Source: Drosophila miranda
Taxonomy: Eukaryota > Arthropoda > Insecta > Diptera > Drosophilidae
Length of the DNA: 64,000 nucleotides
Direction of reading: 5' to 3'
Assembly (NCBI RefSeq): GCF_003369915.1
Contig: NW_022881685.1
Location: 103,782 to 167,781, forward strand
Below, one piece after another: positions 45,056-54,744 of the stretch. Position 1 is the stretch's first letter, and each line of letters starts with the position of its first letter. The notes under the pieces were generated by a model that saw only the letters and a program-made list of their open reading frames with translations, made no database searches and was not told the DNA's origin. A program made the position numbers and the translations under genes.

Positions 45056-46971
45056 GAATTTATTTATTTATTTATTATTCGCCAACGTAATCAAAAATAC
45101 CTTAACTGGCTAGGCTAACTTATTTCTATATTAACAAATAAAAAAAATAGCATTAGTAAATTAATTATGTAGCAGGAAGAAATCCACAAGCAACCGTCTG
45201 ACGGCTCCCTTCCCCTGGCAAAAGTCAAAGTGCATTCCAGCTGGCAGCGCATTGTGCTGCCGAAGCGCCCTACTGATGGGCTCATGAAAGCCATAATTGG
45301 TCCGGTGGAGATCAACTGCAAAGGGTGCATGGGTCCTGAGGCTCCTGGCGGGCGTAGTGAAGCTAATCCTTCTAAGTAGGTCAGGGCAATCGATATTACC
45401 CACTAAAAGGTCAAAAATAAATATTTGAGCCGCAATGGTCCTACGATCCTCGAGAGAGGAGAGATGCACGAGGCGACATCTGCACTCATAGGACGGCATC
45501 GGAATGGAAAATGGCAGAGGCTGGAGTGCAAATTTCAGAAACTTTCTTTGGAATGCGTACAGACTGAGCCTTGTATATGGGTCCTTGAATTGGGATGAAT
45601 TGCGCTTAACAAAGCAGAACATTGCATAGGCTTTTGGCAATATTAAATTCATATGCCCTGCAAACAGAAATCTAGAGTCAAATAAGACCCCGAGGTCAAG
45701 TATCTCCGTCTGCTTTAAGAGAGGATGGCCATCTATTGAATGTGAGGCCAGCACATTAAAGACACGCTTGCTAAAAGAAACAAAGTAACATTTACTAATG
45801 TTGAGTGGGAGCGAATTAAGTCTGCACCAACGAGCAACTCTATCCAGGTCGCGCTGCAGAAGGATACTATCGCCTAAGGTTTTGACAGATCGGAAGATTT
45901 TAAGATCATCAGCATAAAGCAGATGCTCAGAAGCTTGAATGCTGAGACATATGTCGTTAATAAAAATTAAGAACAGAAGTGGACCAAGTGCACTTCCCTG
46001 TGGAAGGCCGGAAGTAGCCAAGAATGGGGCCGAAGGCTTTCCATTTATCAATACGACATACTCTCGCCGCTCAAGATACGACCTAAACCAACTGAGCAGG
46101 CAGGAATGAATCCCCAACCGATGCAGCTTGGCTATTAAAGCCCAGTGGGAGACTTTGTCAAAGGCTTTAGCAAAGTCAGTATACACAACGTCGACTTGAG
46201 AGTGCATTTCAAAGACACGAGTGCAGAAATTACTGAAAGCAATGAGATTAGTGGTTGTTGATCTACCCGGCATAAAACCATGCTGATTTGGGCTAATGTA
46301 GGATTTCATGAGGAAGGTGATTTTTCTGGCAATGATTCGCTCTAGAAGTTTTGAAACATTGCTGAGTTTGGCAATTGGTCTATAATTGGAAATGAGATTT
46401 TTGGTACCTCTCTTAAAAATTGGCGTAATCGTGGCAGCTTTCCACTTACCAATAAACTGACCCGTTAACAGCGAATTTGTGAATAGAATTTTGAGAGGTT
46501 CACAGAACGCTACAACACAGTTGCGAAGCAGGAAGGCAGAAATGCCATCACAGTCGGGTTTATTAGAATTATCGAATTCATCAATTGCCACCAAAATGTC
46601 CTCTTCCGATACATCGAGTGTACCAATATTGACCACCGAGGGTATAGAGTTTAAGACATCGAAACTGTGCCAAGCTGCGTATGGCTCAAAATTTGAGCTA
46701 AAGAAAGAAGAAAAAAGGTTTGCTATACCATTATCCGTATTAGCGCTCAAGCTGCCCAGGTTCATAACGGAAGGAAGAGAGCTCGTTGACCTTTTGGACT
46801 TTATAAAATGCCAAAAAGACCTGGGATTGACTTAAAGTTCCCTCTCAACGTCGGCAATATATTGGTTATACAAAAATTTGCCTAAAAAAGCAAACTCCCT
46901 CTTATGTTGCACATACCTTGCCCAATCTACAGGGTCCCGGGTCTTACCAAATCGTTTAAAGTACTTAATAC
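45056..46971 (-). mobile_element. LINE copy, 3' part, interrupted by element B
   Basis: Complete 3' end with tail (45056-45075 as TTTATTTATT), 3' UTR, then the RT region. It carries the 81-bp deletion near 45551 and the shared in-frame TAA (46832-46834). It is cut at 46971 by element B and resumes at 56899. Confidence 0.87.
45161..46765 (-). pseudogene. LINE reverse transcriptase ORF, internally deleted
   Basis: 534 codons. RT motifs as in 24471-26156, YADD near 45910. Twenty-seven codons after SLYAF are missing, in frame. Upstream coding sequence lies beyond the shared stop. Confidence 0.83.
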
Positions 46972-49125
46972 TGTAGTGTACCAGAGTTTAAATATATATA
47001 TATGTAAACAGATATATAGGCCCTCGGTATCAGCAGATGACCATGACTGACTTAAGGACGGCGTACAAATAGGGTTGGTCGTGTGCACTCTTGCTAGGCT
47101 CGGGTCTAGCTCGCCGGATGGTCGGGGTTCTTCCTCGCCTAATTGTACTATCGTACTCCACTACATTTAATTAGTGCACTTTACGGGAACTATAAGTGAT
47201 TATATAAAACAAAGGAAACTGAAATACTGATAGCGCCGACACGCCAAAAAAAAAAGCCCTACTGAACCATTTATATTTAGAGAGAACCTAGGTGTTGATT
47301 GTCCCTCTCTTCTGTACCCTCCCTACCATGACATTGCGTTCGAGTTCTTGCATTGTCCCTTGATCAATCCTTTACTAAGGTTTACCACATTTTATAAGAT
47401 CCTGGCACGGATACTCGACAGGCCATTTTTATGATTTTAAAGATTCATTTCAATCCAAAAAGATTCATATTTTAATATAATGTGAGACTTCAATTTCAAT
47501 ATTCATTACGTTGCAGTTGTAGAAACACAACAATTGACTTAGCTTCTAATTTGTGGGTAATATTTCCTTAATCCTAATTATCATATAAGTTTAGTTATAA
47601 ATTCATTATTTTAAAGCATGAAAAACATTAGGGTATAGATATATATATATATATAAACGAGAGAATAAGAATCGAAATCGTAAACAAAAGCTAGATCAGA
47701 CTGGGGTGCATTATACACACTGAGCAGACGGGTTTGAATCATTATACACTGTATGCATATCTACACTTTCAAGTTAATAGGCTCTTTTGACCAAACTACT
47801 TTTTGCTGTACATAATTACTCACTCCGGCGTTATTGTCTTACGCTGATCGTTGGGCCCAATGATGTCGTAGATGTTGACCGCAGCTGTTTAAAATATGGA
47901 AATCATAAATATATAATGCATACAATACAATTACGCTACAAACACCGTCGCATAGTCATCAGTCAGTTGTTTTGGTTTTCATAATACAGACAGAAATTTA
48001 ATTGTTATGCTCTATCGCGAAAATTGAACCAAAAGGTAGCAAACGAAGACAATTTAGTGTGCATATGCACATATGTATGTAGGTATGTACGCGCGTAACA
48101 TCAAAGAGGGGTGTTAATAAAGTTTCAGTTACATTACGTTAAACTGCTGATGTTTATGCGTTGGAACTTGATAATGAATTAAATGTAAATTGGACAAAAC
48201 TCGATCCTGTGCTGCTGCTTTGTAGACTGTTGACCGCCTGAAGTTGGTTAGAGGTCAACAGGTGCGATGTATATGGTTCCGGGCCGTACTGACGAATCTT
48301 CCGCCAAGCTTGTATTTAGTTATTTATGTCTGAGCAGCACTAAATATTCTTGCGATTAAGGCTGATCTGTTCCACTTGGATCTTTGGAGATTCCGACTTG
48401 GTGGCAATATAAGGTCCAGAAAAGATGAATTATGGATGGAGTTGGAGAAACCTCGACAACTGTTCGCCTAAGCCAGCTCCCAGGGTAGTCTTCTCGAGAC
48501 TATACCGCGATGGGGCAGCTTAGGTACAGCTCCCTGCAACATAGGTTATGTCAGCACGTGCACGGCACTAATATGAAAACATACCTCTTTTCCCAAATAT
48601 ATCTGCACTAAATTCTTGTCATTCACTGACCACTGAACTGTACGGCACTTGTAACTATATGCTTCCAGCATATATTTGTGGAAATATATATATTTTCCGG
48701 ATAGCACTATATATATGTGTGTGCAATATGTATGTTGCTCGCACTCGGAAATTATCACGTCTTTACAGATCGATCAACTTTCTTATATTGTTCAAAGCAG
48801 TAATAGACGATGGACTGAGTAGCCAGTGCAGCAGAGCTTTTGAGCTTTTTACTAACTGTGCAATCGTATGATCCAGAACATTCGCAGCAGCATACAACGA
48901 TCGTCTAATGCACAGCATAGCTTAACTGTGCAATCGTACGATTGCCGTCTATGCTTCCCACTGTCCGTCGCTTGTATGTGTTCGTGGGCGTTCGGACTTA
49001 AGAGCGGCTAAGGCTTTGATCCAACCTTAAGAGCGGCTAAAGCTTGATCGTTCGAAATATCACTAGGGGGTCTCACGAGACGAAAGAAGATAACCAATTC
49101 CCTATATTTTGTGCTGGCTACTACA
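46972..49125 (-). repeat. Element B 3' LTR
   Basis: TGTAGTGTACC to GGCTACTACA on the + strand. Includes a 16-bp perfect palindrome GCAATCGTACGATTGC (48930-48945) and two copies of CTTAAGAGCGGCTAA near 48998 and 49027. ORFs in it (47787, 48546, 48659) recur in the other LTR and look non-coding. Confidence 0.95.
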
Positions 49126-49188
49126 CCACAGATAATTATACAAGACCTGCTCGACGAATAATTATCTGAAGAACTTGATTAGGAGAGA

Positions 49189-52100
49189 TTATTTCCTGAT
49201 TTGAATGTCTTTCAGATGATACACGCCGAGATATTTCTTGTTCCCATCGACCAATTCGTAATAGTACGGACTTCGCTTTTTAATTACCTGAGCGGGAATG
49301 AACACAGGGGCTAGTTTAGAACTAAACTTTTTTATAGCACTACTTTGTGTGAAATTTCTAGCATATACCAAATCTCCAATCCTTAATTGTGTATCACGGC
49401 AGCGCAAATTGTATCTATGCGAATTTTCTTCGTGTGCCTTATTGACATTCGCTTTAGCCTGTTGCCGGATTAGCTGCAAGGAATCGGGGTTCTCCATTCT
49501 AGTATCGTCGTTCAAAAGGTCTAGTTTACGCAAGAGTGCGTAATCCTTCCCATTCAACATCATGTTTTGACCAAATGCTAGAAAATATGAACCACTAATG
49601 GCATTTAGGTTACAGTCCCAATTGGAATGTTCGTTACCGATATAAGCTCGTATCGCAGCTATCACGGATCTGTTCAGTCGCTCGCTGGCATTCGCTTGCG
49701 GTGAATAAATAGCTGTGCATTTTTGTGTTATACCGAAGCTATTTAAAAATGCCTGAAAGTAGCTAGATTTAAATTGGGATCCATTGTCTGACAAGATGAC
49801 TTCTGGCACCCCAAATGTATAAAAGAGAGACCCTTCCAGATATTCACAGATCTTAGGGGCTGTAAATTTCTTCAAGGGACACAGAAAATGGAACTTAGTA
49901 TTGTGATCAACAACTATGAGCAATCCTATGTTTCCCTTCTTTGTGCGGGGGTATGGTCCTAAGAGATCTATGTATAATTTCTGAAACGGCCTATCCGAAG
50001 TGAATGGTTTACCCATAGGAGGTCTAAGAATCATATTCGGACTCTTGGTCGTGCGACAAACGGTGCATTCAGATATGTACTTGCGCGTCTGGCTAACCAT
50101 GCGAGGCCAGAATAAATATCTTTTAAGCTTCTCTATGGTTTTACTCATCCCACAATGTGCGGAGCTAGGGGCGTCATGAGCTTGATATAATACGTTCGTA
50201 ATTAACCCTGACGGAACCCAAAGTTTCCATGATGCGTTCTCTTGAGACTCATCTCCCGAAGCGAATACTGTCCTTTTGAAAACTTGACCGTCTATCACTT
50301 TCAAGTCTGGGAACTTACTCTGATTCTGTTGAATACTTTCTATTAAACTCAGATACTCAGCTGATTTGAATTGATCTGAGTCTAGATCAACCATGGGGTT
50401 TATTTGCGTGAGCTCCTCTATAGCCGGTTCATCCTGACGCGATAGAGTGTCAGCGACAACATTCAGTGTCCCCTTTCTATGTAGGATATTAAATGTGAAA
50501 CTACGCAATTTCATAGACCATCTGGCTAATCTACCCGATAAATCCTTTTGTTGCATTAACCATTTAAGTGCTGCGTGATCGGTTATGACTACGAAGTCCT
50601 GTCCCTCAATATAAGAGCGGAATTTTTTTATTCCCTTTATGACTGCTAAGCACTCTAGTTCGGTAACCGAATAATTACGTTGTGCCTTGGATAATTTTTC
50701 TGACATGTAAGCAATTGGCAATTCAACGCCGTCGCGTTCTTGAGCTAAAACACAACCGATTCCGTAAGTGCTAGCATCACAGAGCAAAATAAAAGGTTTT
50801 GAGAAGTCAGGAGTTATCAAAATGGGTGATGCGGTTAAACAGGACTTTAAGGTCTCAAACGACTGTTGAGCATCATCATTCCACTGTAAATCTTTTTTCT
50901 TCTTAAGCAACTCGGTTAAGGGAAAACTAACGGTAGCATAATTTTCAACGAAACGTCGGTACCAACCGGATAACCCCAAAAATCGACGCAGTTGCTTAAC
51001 GGTAACTGGCACAGGGAACTTCGAGATGGCCTTGATTTTGTCTGGATTTGTCTTTATCCGACCATTACCAATAATAAAACCAAAATACGTGATTTCTTTT
51101 ATGCAAAAGTTTGATTTCCCTATGTTAATGGTTAGATTTGCTTTGCGTAGACACAACGCTATCTCCTGTAACAACAGTAAATGCGACTCGAAATCCTCTG
51201 ATAAAACAAGTAGATCATCTAAATATACGAATACACGTGTTCGAAGATGAGCTGGAATAACTCGATCCATTAGTCTACAGAGAGTTTGAGCGGCATTGCA
51301 AAGACCAAATGGCATCATTTTATATTGATATAATGGTCGGTTAGGCACTGTAAATGCAGTATACTGTCGCGATTGTTCATCCAACGGGATTTGCCAAAAT
51401 GCGTGTTTCATGTCTAATCCAGTGATGTAACGAGCGGGTGGTAATCGACTTAGAATACCATCAATATGTGGTAACGGATATGCATCCCGTCTTGTAACCT
51501 TGTTCACTTCTCTTGAATCGAGACACAGTCTATATTTTTCGCCTTTCTTTACCAAAACGCAATTACTGCTCCAGGGACTAGTCGACTCCTCTATAACATC
51601 GAGCGCAAGCATATTGTCCACCTCGGCAAACATCAATTTCTCTATGGCTGGCGATACCGGCCAATGTCGTTGCTTAACGGGAATAGCTGCTCCAACATCT
51701 ATAGAGTGTGTGACTAAACTGGTACGGCCTAATCCTTCAGTAGCGAAAGATGGAAAACAACCTATCACTTTATCTAAGCGAATTCTCTCGTCTGCTGTCA
51801 ATTTATGTAGGTTCGGTGGTTCTTCGACGTCACCCGTACCTCCAACATCTAATTCAGATACCTCTGCAGTGTGTGAGATTTTATCTAAAAGTCCAAATTT
51901 TTGCCAGAAGTCTATCCCCAAATAGACGTCTTGCTTGAGTTCAGGAATAAGAAACATTTCTAGGTCTGCCGTGCATCCACGGTAATTAATTTGTGTTACC
52001 AGCTTGCCTATAACCTTACTTTCAGTATCGTTAGCCGTTCGTATTGCTCCTGAACACTTCTTAACCTTGCAATGCGCCAACATTTCTTTCGCGGCTGAAC

Positions 52101-52473
52101 CTCCAATACAACTGATTGTGGCCCCCGAATCCAACAAAGCTATGTAATCACTGCCTTCAATGGTTACACTGGTGTACAGCCTGCTATCCGAACTAAGAAA
52201 TATAGCTGAAACAAACTTGTTCTTATTCTTGCGAACCATCTTCCAAAATTGTCTCAAACGTTTAGTTGAACGTTTGGGCTTTCTTACAAATTTAAAACTA
52301 TCTATCTTATCAAAAATTTTCTTACGCGTTGTAATATAATTTGCTTCCCTTTCAGGTAAAGGAGTAAATGAAAAATGATATGCCGTAGGCAGGGTTTCCT
52401 CTACTGTTTGTGAGCTGATCTTAGGCTCCCTTAAACTTTGGTCGTTCGTTAAACTAGTAGGTGATTCTTGCAA
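49189..52473 (-). CDS. Element B Pol polyprotein (protease-RT-RNase H-integrase)
   Basis: 1,094 codons with no stop. Protease LLDSGATISCIGG at about residue 112; RT YLDDLL at about 417; RNase H LLCDASTYGIG at about 565; integrase HHCC finger (HCGMSKTIEKL...CTVCRTTK) at about 770-810. The DDE core has D in YIDLLGPY (about 836), D in LSDNGSQF (about 894) and E in NASERLNR (about 930). All catalytic positions are present. The first codon called here is TTG. The frame is -1 to gag and continues upstream past gag's stop, so expression by -1 frameshifting as Gag-Pol is more likely than a separate start. The related element A pol is shorter and dead. Confidence 0.93.
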   Translation of the reverse strand: MQESPTSLTNDQSLREPKISSQTVEETLPTAYHFSFTPLPEREANYITTRKKIFDKIDSFKFVRKPKRSTKRLRQFWKMVRKNKNKFVSAIFLSSDSRLYTSVTIEGSDYIALLDSGATISCIGGSAAKEMLAHCKVKKCSGAIRTANDTESKVIGKLVTQINYRGCTADLEMFLIPELKQDVYLGIDFWQKFGLLDKISHTAEVSELDVGGTGDVEEPPNLHKLTADERIRLDKVIGCFPSFATEGLGRTSLVTHSIDVGAAIPVKQRHWPVSPAIEKLMFAEVDNMLALDVIEESTSPWSSNCVLVKKGEKYRLCLDSREVNKVTRRDAYPLPHIDGILSRLPPARYITGLDMKHAFWQIPLDEQSRQYTAFTVPNRPLYQYKMMPFGLCNAAQTLCRLMDRVIPAHLRTRVFVYLDDLLVLSEDFESHLLLLQEIALCLRKANLTINIGKSNFCIKEITYFGFIIGNGRIKTNPDKIKAISKFPVPVTVKQLRRFLGLSGWYRRFVENYATVSFPLTELLKKKKDLQWNDDAQQSFETLKSCLTASPILITPDFSKPFILLCDASTYGIGCVLAQERDGVELPIAYMSEKLSKAQRNYSVTELECLAVIKGIKKFRSYIEGQDFVVITDHAALKWLMQQKDLSGRLARWSMKLRSFTFNILHRKGTLNVVADTLSRQDEPAIEELTQINPMVDLDSDQFKSAEYLSLIESIQQNQSKFPDLKVIDGQVFKRTVFASGDESQENASWKLWVPSGLITNVLYQAHDAPSSAHCGMSKTIEKLKRYLFWPRMVSQTRKYISECTVCRTTKSPNMILRPPMGKPFTSDRPFQKLYIDLLGPYPRTKKGNIGLLIVVDHNTKFHFLCPLKKFTAPKICEYLEGSLFYTFGVPEVILSDNGSQFKSSYFQAFLNSFGITQKCTAIYSPQANASERLNRSVIAAIRAYIGNEHSNWDCNLNAISGSYFLAFGQNMMLNGKDYALLRKLDLLNDDTRMENPDSLQLIRQQAKANVNKAHEENSHRYNLRCRDTQLRIGDLVYARNFTQSSAIKKFSSKLAPVFIPAQVIKKRSPYYYELVDGNKKYLGVYHLKDIQIRK

Positions 52474-52481
52474 ACTTTTTT

Positions 52482-54038
52482 CTAAGGATGTGTCTGCTTG
52501 TTGTTGTTTAACACATCCTTCTGCCGGTTTCCCGGAGGGTTACATTTGGGACATACCGGTTTGTAAGTATCTTTTGTTCCACACCCGTAGCAAAAGATCT
52601 TACGAGGACCTACACAATCGTCAAATTTATGACCTTTGTTGTCACAGTTCCAGCAAGTTGGAACTGACTGTGAAGTACGACGTTGTATTTGACACACTTC
52701 ATTATGCTCGACCAAGTCATCGAATAGCTGCTCGCTATCGTCTGGACCTGACAATTCCGATACGTATGAGCGAAGAGTCCTTTGCTTGACCGATCTTATA
52801 TCGTTATAAAACTGCTCGTGCTTACGTACCTCTCGTCGTAATAACGATCTATTGGCAATCTTTAAGTGAAGAAGCTCGTGGTGAAGAGTGGGCTTGGAAT
52901 TTCTAATAAGTAGATTCACAACATCTTCTTCTGTAACCGAATTTTGAAGCCTATCCACGAGATCTTCGATAGCATATTGAAAGTCATCGAAGGATTCGTT
53001 TTCGCCCTGACGACGTTTCCTAATCTTTTCCCAGATATCATAGTCGGTCTCAACATCTTCAAATCTTCTTCTAAACTCTATACAAAACGTATCCCAATTA
53101 AAGTTTGGGTAATTTCGATGGAATTTCCAGTACCAATCACTAGCTTTTCCCGCGAATAAAAGATACAAGTGATCACAAAGCAATTGATAATTGTTATAAA
53201 GATTTTGTTGCGTTAGAGAACGTACTCGATAAATAAACTCATCCATCCTCATGCAAGTTTTTGAACCATCGAATTTAATGCGCCAATTCTGCATTATACT
53301 GGAAACTTTTGCTGGTGCTACGTGTGAGCTCGAATTACTTCGATTTGCACTCGCTCTTGAAAAATCTAAAAGAACTTCTGCGTGACTATCTCGTGCTTGA
53401 CCGATACCCACGTTATTTGTTTGGTTAATGTTATTGTCACCGGAAACATCGGGAGAGATATGTTCTGGTTGCGTCAGCTGGAGTGACGCTAATTGACTTT
53501 GAATCGAAGATTCAATTGTTTTGCTTAAAAATGAAGTTAGTTGTTCCATTAACTGAGCCTGTTGAATGCTTACAGCAGACTGGACGTAGTTAGCGATTTT
53601 CACTTGAGAGGTTATTGGAAGGGTTGTGTTGTTGGTTTCAGTTTCTGTTAGTGAGCGATCTAACCTGGATCGTTGAGTTGCTCTCGTATTCATACCCCTT
53701 CTAATAAACTTTTGGCCCTTTTTAGGTCGATTAGACGTTCCGTCTATTGTGCTAAAAGATTCGTTAGCGCTAGTTGGTCGTGTTCCTTCGGCGTTAAGCT
53801 CGGCTAACAACGGGTTGTTAGAGAATGTTAGTGCCAGAGCAGAACAATCTAATGAACAGGTGGGACATTTTGGGTTTGTCCTAATCTGTTCCAAAATACA
53901 AAGTTTATGGAATTTGTGTCTACACGGGGTGTTGGCTATAATCTCACTAGTTCCCAATACTTCGTTGCAAATTCCACAAAATGGTTCTGCTTCCTGCAAC
54001 GCAGTTGTTATGTCATCTGTACTTCGCCTTACAGCCAT
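52482..54038 (-). CDS. Element B Gag with N-terminal RING-H2 and CCHC knuckle
   Basis: 518 codons, ATG at 54038. Residues 21-61 form a perfect RING-H2 pattern: C21, C24, C39, H41, H44, C47, C58, C61. A long polar linker follows, then a capsid-like region (NWRIKFDGSKTCMRMDEFIY near residue 250, then SDWYWKFHRNYPNFNWDTF). A CCHC knuckle CWNCDNKGHKFDDC near 470 and a second Cys cluster (CYGCGTKDTYKPVCPKC) follow. RING fingers usually mark ubiquitin ligases; in Gag the role is unknown. Residue order and spacing show it is not a chance cysteine cluster, because element A has the same. Confidence 0.9.
   Translation of the reverse strand: MAVRRSTDDITTALQEAEPFCGICNEVLGTSEIIANTPCRHKFHKLCILEQIRTNPKCPTCSLDCSALALTFSNNPLLAELNAEGTRPTSANESFSTIDGTSNRPKKGQKFIRRGMNTRATQRSRLDRSLTETETNNTTLPITSQVKIANYVQSAVSIQQAQLMEQLTSFLSKTIESSIQSQLASLQLTQPEHISPDVSGDNNINQTNNVGIGQARDSHAEVLLDFSRASANRSNSSSHVAPAKVSSIMQNWRIKFDGSKTCMRMDEFIYRVRSLTQQNLYNNYQLLCDHLYLLFAGKASDWYWKFHRNYPNFNWDTFCIEFRRRFEDVETDYDIWEKIRKRRQGENESFDDFQYAIEDLVDRLQNSVTEEDVVNLLIRNSKPTLHHELLHLKIANRSLLRREVRKHEQFYNDIRSVKQRTLRSYVSELSGPDDSEQLFDDLVEHNEVCQIQRRTSQSVPTCWNCDNKGHKFDDCVGPRKIFCYGCGTKDTYKPVCPKCNPPGNRQKDVLNNNKQTHP
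52506..52512 (-). promoter_or_regulatory. Candidate -1 frameshift heptamer GTTAAAC
   Basis: On the - strand GTTAAAC lies in gag phase (G TTA AAC), 22 bases before the gag stop (52482-52484). A -1 slip here enters exactly the pol frame. GUUAAAC is a known slippery heptamer in arteriviruses (recall). No downstream structure was checked. Confidence 0.5.
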
Positions 54039-54720
54039 TGTATATCAGACAATATTTAAGGAATTAAAGAAAAAAAAAAATAATAAAAAGGAATTATATA
54101 AGAAGGTATTAATTGTAATAATAATGTCTGTCTTTCCCACATGCCAGAATACTTACGAAATATCTATTTGGTTTCAGTAGGCTTTTCTATTTTCGTTAAT
54201 ATGGACTAATTATCAGTTAATGACCTCGTGCACTGAATCATTGGACAACTATCGCGATTTGGCAATATAAAATTGTAAATCCGAATAACTCAAGATGCCT
54301 AAAGTGAAAAAGCAGGTTTGCTTTGGTCGATCAATCCAAAATAAACTGAATTGGAACCGCTAAATCCTAAAACAATTCCTGTTTATTCTGATCACTGTAT
54401 GATATTGCATAACTGTCTCTGATACTCACAATTCGATACTGTAGGTCTGTTTTGGTCAACCAATCCGAAATAAAATGAATTGCAGTTGCTAAATCCGAAA
54501 ACCGAGTCAAAGTATAAATTTTGAAATCTTTAACCTTTGTGCAATATTTTGCAAAAGAAAATGTGTCGTTGAAATTTTGATGTATTACCGGTTGAGCTTG
54601 GAGAACCAAGGCAAGATTTGCTTGTCTTATTAAAATAAACGGCCTATATAGTAAGACACTATAAATCCAAATTTTAATATCGGCTCTGAATTGGTTTTAG
54701 ATTCTAAGGCAAGTTGCCTG
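54039..54720 (-). other. Element B leader with imperfect direct repeats
   Basis: Non-coding, between primer-binding site and gag. Two related 55-bp segments at 54315-54369 and 54444-54498 share GGT-TG-TTTGGTC-A-CAATCC-AAATAAA-TGAATTG. The role is not known; packaging or translation control is possible. Confidence 0.55.
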
Positions 54721-54738
54721 GCCCCACGTTGGGCGCCA
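54721..54738 (-). promoter_or_regulatory. Element B primer-binding site (tRNA-Lys)
   Basis: GCCCCACGTTGGGCGCCA on the + strand equals, as recalled, the last 18 nt of Drosophila tRNA-Lys(CUU) with CCA. Six bases (TAAATG) separate it from the 5' LTR. Confidence 0.85.
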
Positions 54739-54744
54739 TAAATG

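Noticed and set aside
47787..48871. ORFs of 65-70 codons within the element B LTRs
   Set aside because: Identical in both LTRs, low-complexity composition, no domain, and not in the position of env.
49126..49188. A possible env gene in element B
   Set aside because: Only 63 bp separate pol and the 3' LTR; no ORF with signal peptide or membrane segment is present, so it is not an errantivirus by sequence.
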